Part shown: positions 27,474 to 35,840 of the stretch, piece by piece | Position numbering within the stretch: position 1 is the stretch's first letter | How the letters are laid out: every line of letters begins with the position of its first letter | NCBI GenBank assembly: GCA_022821865.1 | Contig: JAJECW010000048.1 | Coordinates: 1 to 47,744 of the forward strand | Source of the DNA: Pseudomonadales bacterium | Lineage (GTDB): Bacteria > Pseudomonadota > Gammaproteobacteria > Pseudomonadales > Pseudohongiellaceae | Direction: 5' to 3' | DNA: 47,744 bases | Translations under genes and position numbers: made by a program | Notes under the pieces: generated by a model | The model's input: the letters and a program-made list of their open reading frames with translations, nothing else | Told to the model about the DNA's origin: nothing | Database searches by the model: none

Positions 27474-27962
27474 TCAAACGCCGATTGAATTGTTCTGTTC
27501 CAGCGCAAGCAGTTGCTGTTTGGTTTCGATGCCGCCGCCGAAACCGGTCAGACTGCCGTCGCTGCCGATGACCCGGTGACAGGGGATGATGATGGGAATC
27601 GGGTTCTGGCCATTGGCGGCGCCCACGGCCCTGGAAGCCTTGCCATTGCCGACCTCGCGGGCCAGTTCGCCGTAGCTGCGGGTTTCACCGTAGGGAATGC
27701 CTTGCAGGGCGGACCAGACCTTGCGCTGGAAATCGGTGCCTTGCGGCGCCAGCGACAGGTCAAACTGTTTTGACTCCCCGGCGAAATAGGCGCGCAGCTG
27801 ATTGATTTCCCTATTGAATTTCCCGGAATCCTCGACCCAGCCCGGTTCGATTTCCCGGGGCCGTTTACCTTCGGGAAAGCGCAGCATGCGCAAGCGTTCT
27901 CCGTCCCCGGCGAGCAGCAAGCTGCCAATGGGGCTATCCATGCAGGTGTAGTAAGTAGTCAT
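27474..27962 (-). CDS. Methylated-DNA-[protein]-cysteine S-methyltransferase
   Basis: A suicide DNA repair protein that takes methyl groups from O6-methylguanine onto its active-site cysteine. The active-site motif is IIIPCHRVIGSDG, followed by GFGGGIETKQQLLALE. The helix-turn-helix region QRKVWSALQGIPYGETRSYGEL is typical. The ATG at 27962 gives 162 residues, normal for the Ogt/AdaB type; a longer open frame upstream is non-conserved. The gene lacks an Ada transcription-factor domain. It ends shortly before repeat A5. Confidence 0.93.
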   Translation of the reverse strand: MTTYYTCMDSPIGSLLLAGDGERLRMLRFPEGKRPREIEPGWVEDSGKFNREINQLRAYFAGESKQFDLSLAPQGTDFQRKVWSALQGIPYGETRSYGELAREVGNGKASRAVGAANGQNPIPIIIPCHRVIGSDGSLTGFGGGIETKQQLLALEQNNSIGV

Positions 27963-28049
27963 GTGGTTTTGTCCATCAGGGCAGGCTGATTTGGCGCAGA
28001 CAAAATAGCACCCATTTGATGGCAAAGCCAATCGCGACCATACCCTCCT

Positions 28050-28080
28050 GTCGTTTTGCGCGGAATCGCAGAATGACGGG
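28050..28080. repeat. Family C REP-like palindrome (partial)
   Basis: GTCGTTTTGCGCGGAATCGC followed by AGAATGACGGG, a shortened unit without the GAAGCGAAGCG core. It lies between the divergent methyltransferase and pyruvate kinase genes. Confidence 0.65.
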
Positions 28081-28179
28081 AAGGCGTCCACACCACAGGC
28101 ATTCCTGCGGTCTCCGCTGGTATCATGCGCGCCCTTGGAAATTTTCCGGATTCCGGTGACAACCGCGCGGGAACTATCG

Positions 28180-29637
28180 GTGAAACCTGAAGCGAACCAG
28201 CGCTCCGCGCTCCGCGCAACCAAGATCGTGGCGACTCTCGGGCCTGCCAGCGACCCGCGGATAGAACCATTGATACTGGCCGGCGTCGATGTATTCCGGC
28301 TCAATTTTTCCTACGGCGCACATGCCGAACACGCCGCGAGAATCCGGGAAGTACGAGCGGCCGCCGGCAGAACCGGTCATCATGTCGCCATTCTTGCCGA
28401 TCTCCAGGGACCCAAGATCCGTATTGGCGGCTTCGCCTGCGAGACGCCCATTCCACTCGCGCCCGGGGCGAAGTTTTCCATCGATCCGGCTGTTCCGGAA
28501 AACGATGGCAATGAGCGGGAAGTCTCCACGCGTTTCACGGCGCTTGCCGAACAGGTCAAGCCCGGGGATTTTCTGGTACTCGGCGATGAATCACTCGAGC
28601 TTGAGATCACCGGCATTACAGGGGCGCGGGTGAACTGCGTGGTTGCCGCGGGCGGTGAGTTGCGAGCCGGCAAGGGGATCAATCTGCGCGGCGGGGGATT
28701 GTCGGCGCCGACGCCCACCGAGCAGGATATCAGGGACCTGGAATTCGCCTGCGATCAGGGAGTGGACTATCTCGCCATTTCCTTCACAAGTTCCGCCGAC
28801 GATCTCGGCAGGGCCCGCAAGCTGGCCGGTGAGCGGGAGGCATCCTGCGCCATCGTCGCCAAGATCGAAAAAGCCGAAGCTGTCGCCTCCGACGCCAATA
28901 TGGACGCCATCATCCGCGCCAGCGACGCGGTGATGGTGGCCCGGGGCGATCTGGCTATCGAGATCGGCGAAGCCGCCCTGATGGGCATGCAAAAGCACAT
29001 TATCCGGCGCTCGCGGGAATTGAATCGCTGCGTGATCACCGCAACCCAGATGATGGAATCCATGGTGCATAATGCGCACCCCACCCGGGCGGAAATCATG
29101 GATGTATCCAATGCGGTGCTCGACGGCACCGATGCGGTGATGCTGTCGGCGGAAACCGCCACCGGCAAGTATCCCGTGGAAACTGTCGAGGCCATGGCCC
29201 GGGTAATCCGGGGCGCGGAATCGACGCCTTTCGCGGCGCCCCAGACCAGCCTCGCTCATGACTGCGACGCCATCGATGAAGCCATTGCCCTGGCGGCAAT
29301 GACCGCGGCCGAACATCTAGCCGAAGTGCGCGCCGTGGCCTGCCTCACCTCTTCCGGCAATACGCCCAGGCTAATGTCGCGAAGCCGCTCGCGGCTGCCG
29401 ATCTACGCGCTTGGCAACAATTCCCGAACCCTGTCGAGAACCGCGCTGTACCGGGGCGTGCATCCCCGCCTGCTGGAAACGGAAAGCATAGACTACGCCC
29501 GCATCAACGATGCGGTGGTGGAGTATCTGGCGCATTCCGGCGCCGTCTCCAAAGGAGATGTGGTCATTCTTTCCAAGGGCGACCTGCAGCACGTCCAGGG
29601 CGGGACCAACACCCTGAAGGTTCTGCAGGTACCTTGA
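28180..29637 (+). CDS. pyk: Pyruvate kinase
   Basis: The glycolytic enzyme converting phosphoenolpyruvate and ADP to pyruvate and ATP. The conserved beginning TKIVATLGPAS, the metal/substrate block LADLQGPKIRIG, the catalytic lysine in AKIEKAEAV, MVARGDLAIEIG and TATQMMESM are all visible. A GTG at 28180 is used, giving 485 residues that start 12 residues before the conserved block; a GTG at 28156 and a TTG at 28135 are alternatives and no ribosome site clearly decides. The stop is 1 nt from the stop of the convergent DUF3089 gene. Confidence 0.93.
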   Translation: MKPEANQRSALRATKIVATLGPASDPRIEPLILAGVDVFRLNFSYGAHAEHAARIREVRAAAGRTGHHVAILADLQGPKIRIGGFACETPIPLAPGAKFSIDPAVPENDGNEREVSTRFTALAEQVKPGDFLVLGDESLELEITGITGARVNCVVAAGGELRAGKGINLRGGGLSAPTPTEQDIRDLEFACDQGVDYLAISFTSSADDLGRARKLAGEREASCAIVAKIEKAEAVASDANMDAIIRASDAVMVARGDLAIEIGEAALMGMQKHIIRRSRELNRCVITATQMMESMVHNAHPTRAEIMDVSNAVLDGTDAVMLSAETATGKYPVETVEAMARVIRGAESTPFAAPQTSLAHDCDAIDEAIALAAMTAAEHLAEVRAVACLTSSGNTPRLMSRSRSRLPIYALGNNSRTLSRTALYRGVHPRLLETESIDYARINDAVVEYLAHSGAVSKGDVVILSKGDLQHVQGGTNTLKVLQVP

Positions 29638-29638
29638 T

Positions 29639-30811
29639 TCAGCGTTTCGCGTAGGCCTCCGCCTGCCGGCCGACGATATCCACCAGATTGCCCATGGCCA
29701 GAGTCATGTCGATGAGATGCAGACCCCAGGACGGAACCATTTGCCCTTCGGCCAGCACATCGCCGCGGATTTCATCGGTGCGGGGGTCGGATGGGTCGGC
29801 ATGGATGCGGATTTCCAGATAATGGAAATCGCCTTCGTTTACGCAGCGGGCGCTGAGCAGGCCGGGCAGCTTGACGAAAGGCGTGGTGATTTCAGGCACG
29901 GCGGCGCTCCACACCGGCATGGGGTCCACCCCCTGAAATATCTCGCCAATATTGGACATATAGGCGTCCAGTTCGCCTTCGCCGACGGGATTGGCCGGAT
30001 TGAAGCAGGCGACCTCGGATTCGGCGTCAGGCGCGCGACCGAACAGGTACAGGCCTTCGCTGCCCGGCGGCACGTCTTCACGGTAGCTGGCATAGCTGAT
30101 GACGCAGCCGACCTGATCGGCGGATTCGCATAGCGGCACATGGTCAAAACTGCCGCCGACGACTTCGCCCCTGGGCGCCACCACGGAAAATCCAGCGAGA
30201 ACCGCCGAAACCAGCCGCTCCCGCAGTGGCGTACCATCGATCTCGTTGCGAATCAGTTCCGTCAGCAGTCCGGTGCCCTGGGAATGGCCGACGAGCACAA
30301 AACCGCGGCCCTCGTTGTGGTTTTCCAGGTAGTAATCGAAGGCGCCGGCCACATCCCGATAGTTGGGCTGCTCGTTTCCGGCGAGATTTCCGGCATTGGC
30401 CATCAGGCCGGCAATGGTGATCTGCCGGTAGATCGGCGCGAACGCCCGGCACACCGACTGAAAACGCGCAAACTGGGTGAAAGTGGTGATGATTTCCTCA
30501 TGGCGGCCGGGCTTGAGGTCGGCATAGGTCGCTTCATCGAGTGAAGTGGTGGGATAAACATAAAAACAGTCGATGGCCGGATCGGCATTTCCGCTCCAGT
30601 CTTCAACCTCCACCGAACCATCGGCATGAACAATGCTGGCGCTCAAATCGTGGGCGCAAACATCCAGCTCGTTATCCGGATGACAAAGCCAATTGTCGAT
30701 ATCGGCATAGTCCACTGCCGCGGCGTCCGTTTCCTGGGCGCCCGCGGGCAGCAGCGGCAGGGCGAACAACAGCGCCAGCAATAGCGGGCGGAAAAGATTC
30801 AGGTCATTCAT
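29639..30811 (-). CDS. Secreted DUF3089 alpha/beta-hydrolase-like protein
   Basis: The ATG at 30811 follows AAGGAG by 8 nt and opens a signal peptide (LLLALLFALPLLPAGAQE, cleavage after GAQ or nearby). The 390-residue protein has the DUF3089 pattern: FYVYPTTSLDEATYAD, and the nucleophile elbow VLVGHSQGTGLL typical of alpha/beta hydrolases. Several cysteines (CHPDNELDVC, CESADQVGC) could form disulfides, in keeping with an exported enzyme. The substrate is unknown; lipase or esterase activity is a guess from the fold. An open frame further upstream lacks conservation. Confidence 0.8.
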   Translation of the reverse strand: MNDLNLFRPLLLALLFALPLLPAGAQETDAAAVDYADIDNWLCHPDNELDVCAHDLSASIVHADGSVEVEDWSGNADPAIDCFYVYPTTSLDEATYADLKPGRHEEIITTFTQFARFQSVCRAFAPIYRQITIAGLMANAGNLAGNEQPNYRDVAGAFDYYLENHNEGRGFVLVGHSQGTGLLTELIRNEIDGTPLRERLVSAVLAGFSVVAPRGEVVGGSFDHVPLCESADQVGCVISYASYREDVPPGSEGLYLFGRAPDAESEVACFNPANPVGEGELDAYMSNIGEIFQGVDPMPVWSAAVPEITTPFVKLPGLLSARCVNEGDFHYLEIRIHADPSDPRTDEIRGDVLAEGQMVPSWGLHLIDMTLAMGNLVDIVGRQAEAYAKR

Positions 30812-31007
30812 GTCGAGGTCTCCTTGGATTGCCGTTGACCACATGTTCAGGGCACTGGCGAAATTATGGGAAAGGGAAGTATATATCGATCGGAACGCAA
30901 CTCGGAGCCAACATGTGACTTGCCCCCACAATGCGGAGCGACGCTGGCTGTTGTATATTGCGGGCTTGCCGCCACGGTGCCAGGCCATTCGAACATGAGG
31001 AACTTTC

Positions 31008-32690
31008 ATGACTGACAAGGAACTGCGCAAGCATTCCCGGCTGGTGGTCGACGGCGTCGAGCAGGCGCCGAGCCGGGCCATGCTGCGCGCCGCCGGATTC
31101 GCCGACGAGGATTTCGCCAAGCCGCAAATCGGTATCGCATCGACCTGGAGCATGGTCACGCCCTGCAACATGCACATCGACAAGCTGGCGGAAACCGTCA
31201 ACCGCGCCGCTGACGCCGCCGGCGGCAAGGGAGTGATCTACAATGTGATCACCGTCTCCGACGGCATCTCCATGGGCACCGAGGGCATGAAATATTCGCT
31301 GGTGTCCCGGGAAGTCATCGCCGACAGCGTGGAAACCGTCTCCGGCTGCATGGGCCACGACGGCATCATCGCCATCGGCGGCTGCGACAAGAACATGCCG
31401 GGGCTCGTCATGGGCCTGGCGCGGCTCGACCGGCCCTCGATATTCATTTACGGCGGCACGATTCAGCCCGGCCCCGGCCGCACCGACGTGGTTTCGGTGT
31501 TCGAAGCCGTGGGCGGACATTCCGCCGGCAAGGTTTCCGACATCGAACTGAAGCGGATCGAGGACACCGCAATCCCCGGCCCCGGCTCCTGCGGCGGCAT
31601 GTACACCGCCAATACCATGGCCTCGGCCATTGAAGCGCTGGGCATGAGCCTGCCCAACAGCTCGGCCCAGGATGCGGTATCCGGCGCCAAGCGGGCGGAT
31701 TGCGAACGCGCCGGAGCGGCCATCGTGAAACTCATCGCCGAAGACATCAAGCCTTCCGACATCATGACCCGGGCGGCATTCGAAAACGCCATCCGGGTGG
31801 TCATCGCGCTAGGCGGCTCCACCAATGCCGTGCTGCACCTGCTCGGCATGGCGCATACCATGGGCGTCGCGCTGGAACTCGATGACTTCAGCCGCATCGG
31901 AAAGAACGCCCCGGTGCTCGCCGACCTGCGGCCGAGCGGCAATTATCTGATGTCGGAACTGATCGCCATAGGCGGCATCCAGCCCTTGATGAAACGCATG
32001 CTCGATGCGGGAATGCTCGATGGTTCCTGCCTCACGGTCACCGGCCGCACATTGGCTGAAAACCTGGCGAATGTGGCGGATTATCCCCCGGGGCAGCGCA
32101 TCGTGCGGGGCCTGGACAATCCCGTCAAGGCCGAATCCCATCTTGTGATACTGCGCGGCAATCTCGCCCCCGGCGGCGCGGTGGCCAAGCTGACCGGCAA
32201 GGAAGGCGATCGTTTCTCGGGCCGGGCGCGGGTGTTCGATTCGGAGGAAGAGTGCCTCAAGGGGATTCTCGCCGGAGAAATCGCCGGGGGCGATGTGGTC
32301 GTCATCCGTTATGAAGGCCCCCGGGGGGCGCCGGGCATGCGCGAGATGCTGTCGCCGACTTCGGCCATCATGGGCAAGGGGCTCGGCGCCGATGTGGCGT
32401 TGATAACCGATGGCCGATTCTCCGGCGGCTCCCACGGTTTCGTGGTGGGGCATATCACGCCGGAAGCGATCAGCGGCGGATTGATTGCCATCATCAGGGA
32501 CGGAGACCCCATCAGCATCGACGCCGGCGCCCGCAGCGTGACTCTCGATCTCGACGGGGAGGAGATCGACTCGCGCCTCGCCCGGTGGCAGCCGCCGGCC
32601 CCGCGCTACACCCGCGGCGTACTGGCAAAGTACGCCGCCACGGTATCCTCGGCATCCGAAGGCGCGGTGACCGACCAGGCGATGGAATGA
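31008..32690 (+). CDS. ilvD: Dihydroxy-acid dehydratase
   Basis: The third common step of valine and isoleucine synthesis: dehydration of dihydroxy acids to 2-oxo acids. The 560-residue length and the iron-sulfur cysteines in [15 protein letters not shown] and [14 protein letters not shown] identify it; the C-terminal block [20 protein letters not shown] is also diagnostic. The ATG at 31008 has GAGGAA 6 nt upstream. The gene ends in ATGA with the start of the next, a small membrane protein gene, so the two are coupled. No other ilv gene lies in the window. Confidence 0.96.
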   Translation: MTDKELRKHSRLVVDGVEQAPSRAMLRAAGFADEDFAKPQIGIASTWSMVTPCNMHIDKLAETVNRAADAAGGKGVIYNVITVSDGISMGTEGMKYSLVSREVIADSVETVSGCMGHDGIIAIGGCDKNMPGLVMGLARLDRPSIFIYGGTIQPGPGRTDVVSVFEAVGGHSAGKVSDIELKRIEDTAIPGPGSCGGMYTANTMASAIEALGMSLPNSSAQDAVSGAKRADCERAGAAIVKLIAEDIKPSDIMTRAAFENAIRVVIALGGSTNAVLHLLGMAHTMGVALELDDFSRIGKNAPVLADLRPSGNYLMSELIAIGGIQPLMKRMLDAGMLDGSCLTVTGRTLAENLANVADYPPGQRIVRGLDNPVKAESHLVILRGNLAPGGAVAKLTGKEGDRFSGRARVFDSEEECLKGILAGEIAGGDVVVIRYEGPRGAPGMREMLSPTSAIMGKGLGADVALITDGRFSGGSHGFVVGHITPEAISGGLIAIIRDGDPISIDAGARSVTLDLDGEEIDSRLARWQPPAPRYTRGVLAKYAATVSSASEGAVTDQAME

Positions 32691-33195
32691 CAGCCGTGGG
32701 CCAGTTTCTCGACGGCGCCCCGAGCCAGTCCATGGCGCTCTGGGCCTTGAGCAACATTCCCGGCTTTCCGCCCATCATCCAGAGCGTACACATCCTCGGC
32801 ATCGCGGTGGTGATGGGTTCCATCGTCATGCTCGATCTGCGCATTCTGGGGCTTGCGGTTCCTTCCCAGCAACTGCCGGAAATGGCAAACCGGCTCATGC
32901 CCTGGCTCTGGTGGGCACTGGCCTCGAATCTGCTATCGGGTTCCTTTTTCGTCTTCGCCCGCCCCTTGCGCTACTTCAATAACCCGATTTTGGCTGGAAG
33001 GCGGTTTTTCTGCTCGGCGCCATTGCGGCTACGCTGCTGATCCAGTTCTGGAGCCGCCAGCCGGATTTCGCCGCTAACGGGCGCGCGGCAATCAAGGTCA
33101 GGGCAGCCGCCCTGCTCTCACTCGGCCTGTGGATCATGGTGGCCATGGCGGGCCGCTGGATCGCCTACGTCGAATACCTCTATTTCCCGGCATGA
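32687..33195 (+). pseudogene. Frameshifted small membrane protein (DUF6644-like)
   Basis: The frame starts at the ATGA overlap with ilvD and reads SMALWALSNIPGFPPIIQSV, VVMGSIVMLDLRILGLAV and FARPLRYFNNPI up to about 32990. At the T4 run 32988-32991 it shifts, and the rest of the protein continues in another frame: WKAVFLLGAIAATLLIQFW, then GLWIMVAMAGRWIAYVEYLY and a TGA at 33195. Restoring one T would give about 169 residues with four to five membrane segments, matching the intact paralogue that follows. The fault is either a real mutation or a homopolymer sequencing error. Function is unknown. Confidence 0.72.
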
Positions 33196-33206
33196 GAGCG
33201 GACTGA

Positions 33207-33707
33207 ATGCTTTCCGATTTCCTGCGAGCCCCATTCTGGATCGGGGTCGAGAACTGGCCGCTGAGTTGGGAAATCGGCGGCACCTGGCTGTTTCCCTTCA
33301 TCGAATCAATCCATGTCATCACCATCGCCATGGTGGTCGGCTCGATCCTTTTCGTCGACCTGCGCCTGCTCGGCTTCGCCGCCATGCGCTATTCCATCCG
33401 CGAACTGACCCGGGAACTCGTCCCCTGGACCTGGGGAGCATTCGTCTTCGCCACCATCACCGGTCTCGGCATGTTCATCACCCGCGCCGCCTCGCACGTG
33501 CTGAACCCCGCATTCCAGTGGAAGATGGCCCTTCTCATCCTCGCCGGGGCCAACATGGCCTGGTTCCATTTCCGCATCTATCGACGCCTGGACGAACAGG
33601 CGCGGTCAGCAGTATCAAAGCTGCAACTGAAAATCATCGGCGCCCTGTCGCTGGCGCTATGGTCAGGGGTGGTGCTGGCGGGGAGATGGGTGGGGCATAT
33701 TGTCTGA
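33207..33707 (+). CDS. Small integral membrane protein, paralogue of the preceding gene
   Basis: A 166-residue protein with hydrophobic segments at about 24-50, 75-90, 105-120 and 145-163. It shares order and motifs with the frameshifted gene before it: ESIHVITIAMVVGSILFVDL versus QSVHILGIAVVMGSIVMLDL, NPAFQWKMALLILAG versus NPIFGWKAVFLLGA, and LALWSGVVLAGRW versus GLWIMVAMAGRW. The histidine in SIHV/SVHI is kept and could bind a metal or haem, but this is conjecture. The two probably arose by tandem duplication and may form a heteromer. Confidence 0.75.
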   Translation: MLSDFLRAPFWIGVENWPLSWEIGGTWLFPFIESIHVITIAMVVGSILFVDLRLLGFAAMRYSIRELTRELVPWTWGAFVFATITGLGMFITRAASHVLNPAFQWKMALLILAGANMAWFHFRIYRRLDEQARSAVSKLQLKIIGALSLALWSGVVLAGRWVGHIV

Positions 33708-33773
33708 TTCGCGATGACACGCGAATGGTTGCGCGCAGAATGACGGAGGGCGCATTCGCAGCCGATCCGCAAA

Positions 33774-33793
33774 TGTGGAAAATATTTTTCACA
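33774..33793. promoter_or_regulatory. Near-perfect 20-bp palindrome
   Basis: TGTGGAAAATATTTTTCACA is palindromic at nine of ten base pairs. The TGTG...CACA ends are shared with CRP-like sites, but the spacing is 12 instead of 8, so a CRP site is not claimed. Confidence 0.35.
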
Positions 33794-33896
33794 GTGCCGG
33801 AACTTTTTTGCGGGGGGCCAGTCTCATCGTGCGTAGGTGGATTTTTTCCGGTTCGCCGGAACTTGATTCATTTATCTCTCCCTTGATAGTACGTTT

Positions 33897-33927
33897 GGCC
33901 CGGTACGCAAGTACCGGGCCTTTTTTT
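33897..33927 (+). terminator. Rho-independent terminator
   Basis: GGCCCGGTAC and GTACCGGGCC form a perfect 10-bp stem closed by a GCAA tetraloop and followed by seven T. It ends whatever is transcribed rightward from the ilvD and membrane-protein genes or from within the gap. Confidence 0.9.
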
Positions 33928-33978
33928 GCGCGGTAATCCGGAAATCTCTCAGTATCATGGCGCTGTTGCCGCTAACCG

Positions 33979-34008
33979 CTTACAGTGGCGGCAAAAATTT
34001 TCTATACT
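33979..34008 (+). promoter_or_regulatory. Candidate promoter of the GltD-like/KorAB operon
   Basis: CTTACA (33979-33984) and TATACT (34003-34008) are separated by 18 bp, with 4/6 and 5/6 matches. It lies just after the terminator and about 55 bp before the first gene of the operon. Confidence 0.45.
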
Positions 34009-34064
34009 CTGCGCCTTTGCCCCACCACCGTTGCGCCGCAAGATCGGCTTGACAACCAGACCCG

Positions 34065-35840
34065 ATGAAACCGACCGATATCAGCAATCCCGACTACTTT
34101 CACAAGGTGGTCGATTGCCAGTGGGCCTGCCCCGCCCATACGCCCGTGCCGGAATACATCCGGCTGATCGCCGAGAAGCGTTACACCGACGCCTACATGA
34201 TCAACTGGGAGTCGAATGTGTTTCCGGGCATTCTCGGGCGCACCTGCGACCGGCCCTGCGAGCCCGCCTGCCGGCGCGGCAGGGTGGAAGAGCAGCCCGT
34301 GGCGATTTGCCGCCTGAAGCGCGTGGCGGCGGATTACAAGTCGGACATCAAGGAACGGCTGCCCAGCGTTCCCAAGCGCAGGAATGGGCGCCATATCGCC
34401 CTGGTGGGCGCCGGCCCCGCTTCCCTCACCGTGGCCCGGGACCTGCTGCCGCTGGGTTATGAAATCACCATATTCGACCGCGACGCCGCGGCCGGCGGCG
34501 CCATGCGCACCCAGATTCCCCGCTTCCGCCTGCCGGTGGAAATTCTGGAGGAAGAATTGAACTACGTGCTGCACATGGGGGTGAATCGCCGCTTCGGCAC
34601 GGAAATCACCAGCATGAGGGAGCTGCTCGCCGAAGACTTCGATGCGGTATTCGTAGGCACCGGCGCGCCGCTGGGCAAGATTCTGGACCTGCCCGGCCTT
34701 GCAGAGGCCGGGCCCAATATCCACACGGGTATCGAATGGCTGGCCAATGTGGCCTTTGAGCATATCGACTCCATCGGGGAGACCGTGATCGTGCTTGGCG
34801 GAGGCAATACCGCCATGGACTGCTGCCGCAGCTCCAAACGGCTCGGCGGCAGGGATGTCAAGGTCGTCGTGCGCAGCGGTTTCGATGAAATGAAGGCCTC
34901 GCCCTGGGAAATCGAAGACGCCATGAACGAGGATATTCCCATCCTCAATTTCTGCGTGCCCAGGCGCTATCTGCTCAAGGGCGGCAAGCTCTGCGGCATG
35001 GAATTCGAGAAAGTGCGCCGGGAATACGACAGCAATGGCCGGCGCCAGTTGATTCCCACCGGCGAGGATCCGCTGATCCTGCCCTGCGACGACGTGCTTT
35101 GCGCCATCGGCCAGGATAATGCCTTCCCCTGGATTGAGCGCGACCTTGGCATTGCATTCGATCGCTGGGAGCTGCCGGTACTCGACAAGACCACTTTCCA
35201 GTCCACCCATGAAAAAGTGTTTTTTGGCGGCGACGCCGCCCTCGGGCCGGACAATATCATCACCGCCGTGGCCCACGGCCATGCCGCCGCCCTGTCGATC
35301 CACCTCCTTTGCGAAGGGCGCGACGTCAAGGACCGGCCGGCGGACCTGACCACCCTGGCAAGCCAGAAAATGGGCATTCACCAGTGGTCCTACGATAACG
35401 ACATCAGCAACGACGTCCGCTATATCGTGCCCCATGCCGCCAAGGAAAAGACCCTCAACGACATCAATATCGAAGTCGAACTCGGTTTTGACGAGGATCT
35501 GGGTTACGCCGAAACCCAGCGCTGCCTGAATTGCGACGTGCAAACGGTGTTCACCACCAAGTCCTGCATCGAATGCGACGCCTGCGTGGATATCTGCCCC
35601 ACCGACTGCATCACCTTTACCGCCAATGGTGAAGAACGGGATTTGCGCCAGCGGCTGCTGGCGCCGGCGGAAAATGAGGAACAGGAACTTTATGTGTCCG
35701 ATATCCTGGGAACCGGGCGCATCATGGCCAAGAACGAGGATCTCTGCCTGCATTGCGGACTATGCGCCGAGCGCTGCCCCACGGCGGCCTGGGACATGCA
35801 GAAGTATCTTTTCAATACCGCCAAGGCCGTCAACGCATGA
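34065..35840 (+). CDS. GltD-like FAD/NAD(P) oxidoreductase with ferredoxin domains
   Basis: A 591-residue iron-sulfur flavoprotein. The N-terminus has the Fer4_20-type cluster domain of glutamate synthase small subunits (CQWACPAHTPV and GRTCDRPCEPACRRG). An FAD-binding motif IALVGAGPASLTVARDL follows near residue 110, then an NAD(P) motif VIVLGGGNTAMDCC near 245. The C-terminus adds two 4Fe-4S ferredoxin motifs, CIECDACVDICPTDC and CLHCGLCAERCP. No glutamate synthase large subunit is present; instead the stop overlaps the start of korA. I infer that it passes electrons between the 2-oxoacid oxidoreductase and NAD(P). The direction is not visible from sequence. Confidence 0.85.
   Translation: MKPTDISNPDYFHKVVDCQWACPAHTPVPEYIRLIAEKRYTDAYMINWESNVFPGILGRTCDRPCEPACRRGRVEEQPVAICRLKRVAADYKSDIKERLPSVPKRRNGRHIALVGAGPASLTVARDLLPLGYEITIFDRDAAAGGAMRTQIPRFRLPVEILEEELNYVLHMGVNRRFGTEITSMRELLAEDFDAVFVGTGAPLGKILDLPGLAEAGPNIHTGIEWLANVAFEHIDSIGETVIVLGGGNTAMDCCRSSKRLGGRDVKVVVRSGFDEMKASPWEIEDAMNEDIPILNFCVPRRYLLKGGKLCGMEFEKVRREYDSNGRRQLIPTGEDPLILPCDDVLCAIGQDNAFPWIERDLGIAFDRWELPVLDKTTFQSTHEKVFFGGDAALGPDNIITAVAHGHAAALSIHLLCEGRDVKDRPADLTTLASQKMGIHQWSYDNDISNDVRYIVPHAAKEKTLNDINIEVELGFDEDLGYAETQRCLNCDVQTVFTTKSCIECDACVDICPTDCITFTANGEERDLRQRLLAPAENEEQELYVSDILGTGRIMAKNEDLCLHCGLCAERCPTAAWDMQKYLFNTAKAVNA

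Larger units (their letters stand above)
33708..34064. other. Intergenic region before the 2-oxoacid oxidoreductase operon
   Basis: This 357-bp gap contains a decayed family C end (about 33736-33747), a near-palindrome (33774-33793), a strong intrinsic terminator (33897-33927) and a candidate promoter (33979-34008). The 190 bp between the membrane-protein stop and the terminator have no gene and could be a long 3'-UTR or an unrecognised small RNA. Confidence 0.6.

Noticed and set aside
33774..33793. CRP or FNR binding site
   Set aside because: The TGTG and CACA ends are 12 bp apart instead of the spacing needed for CRP, and the FNR half-sites are absent.
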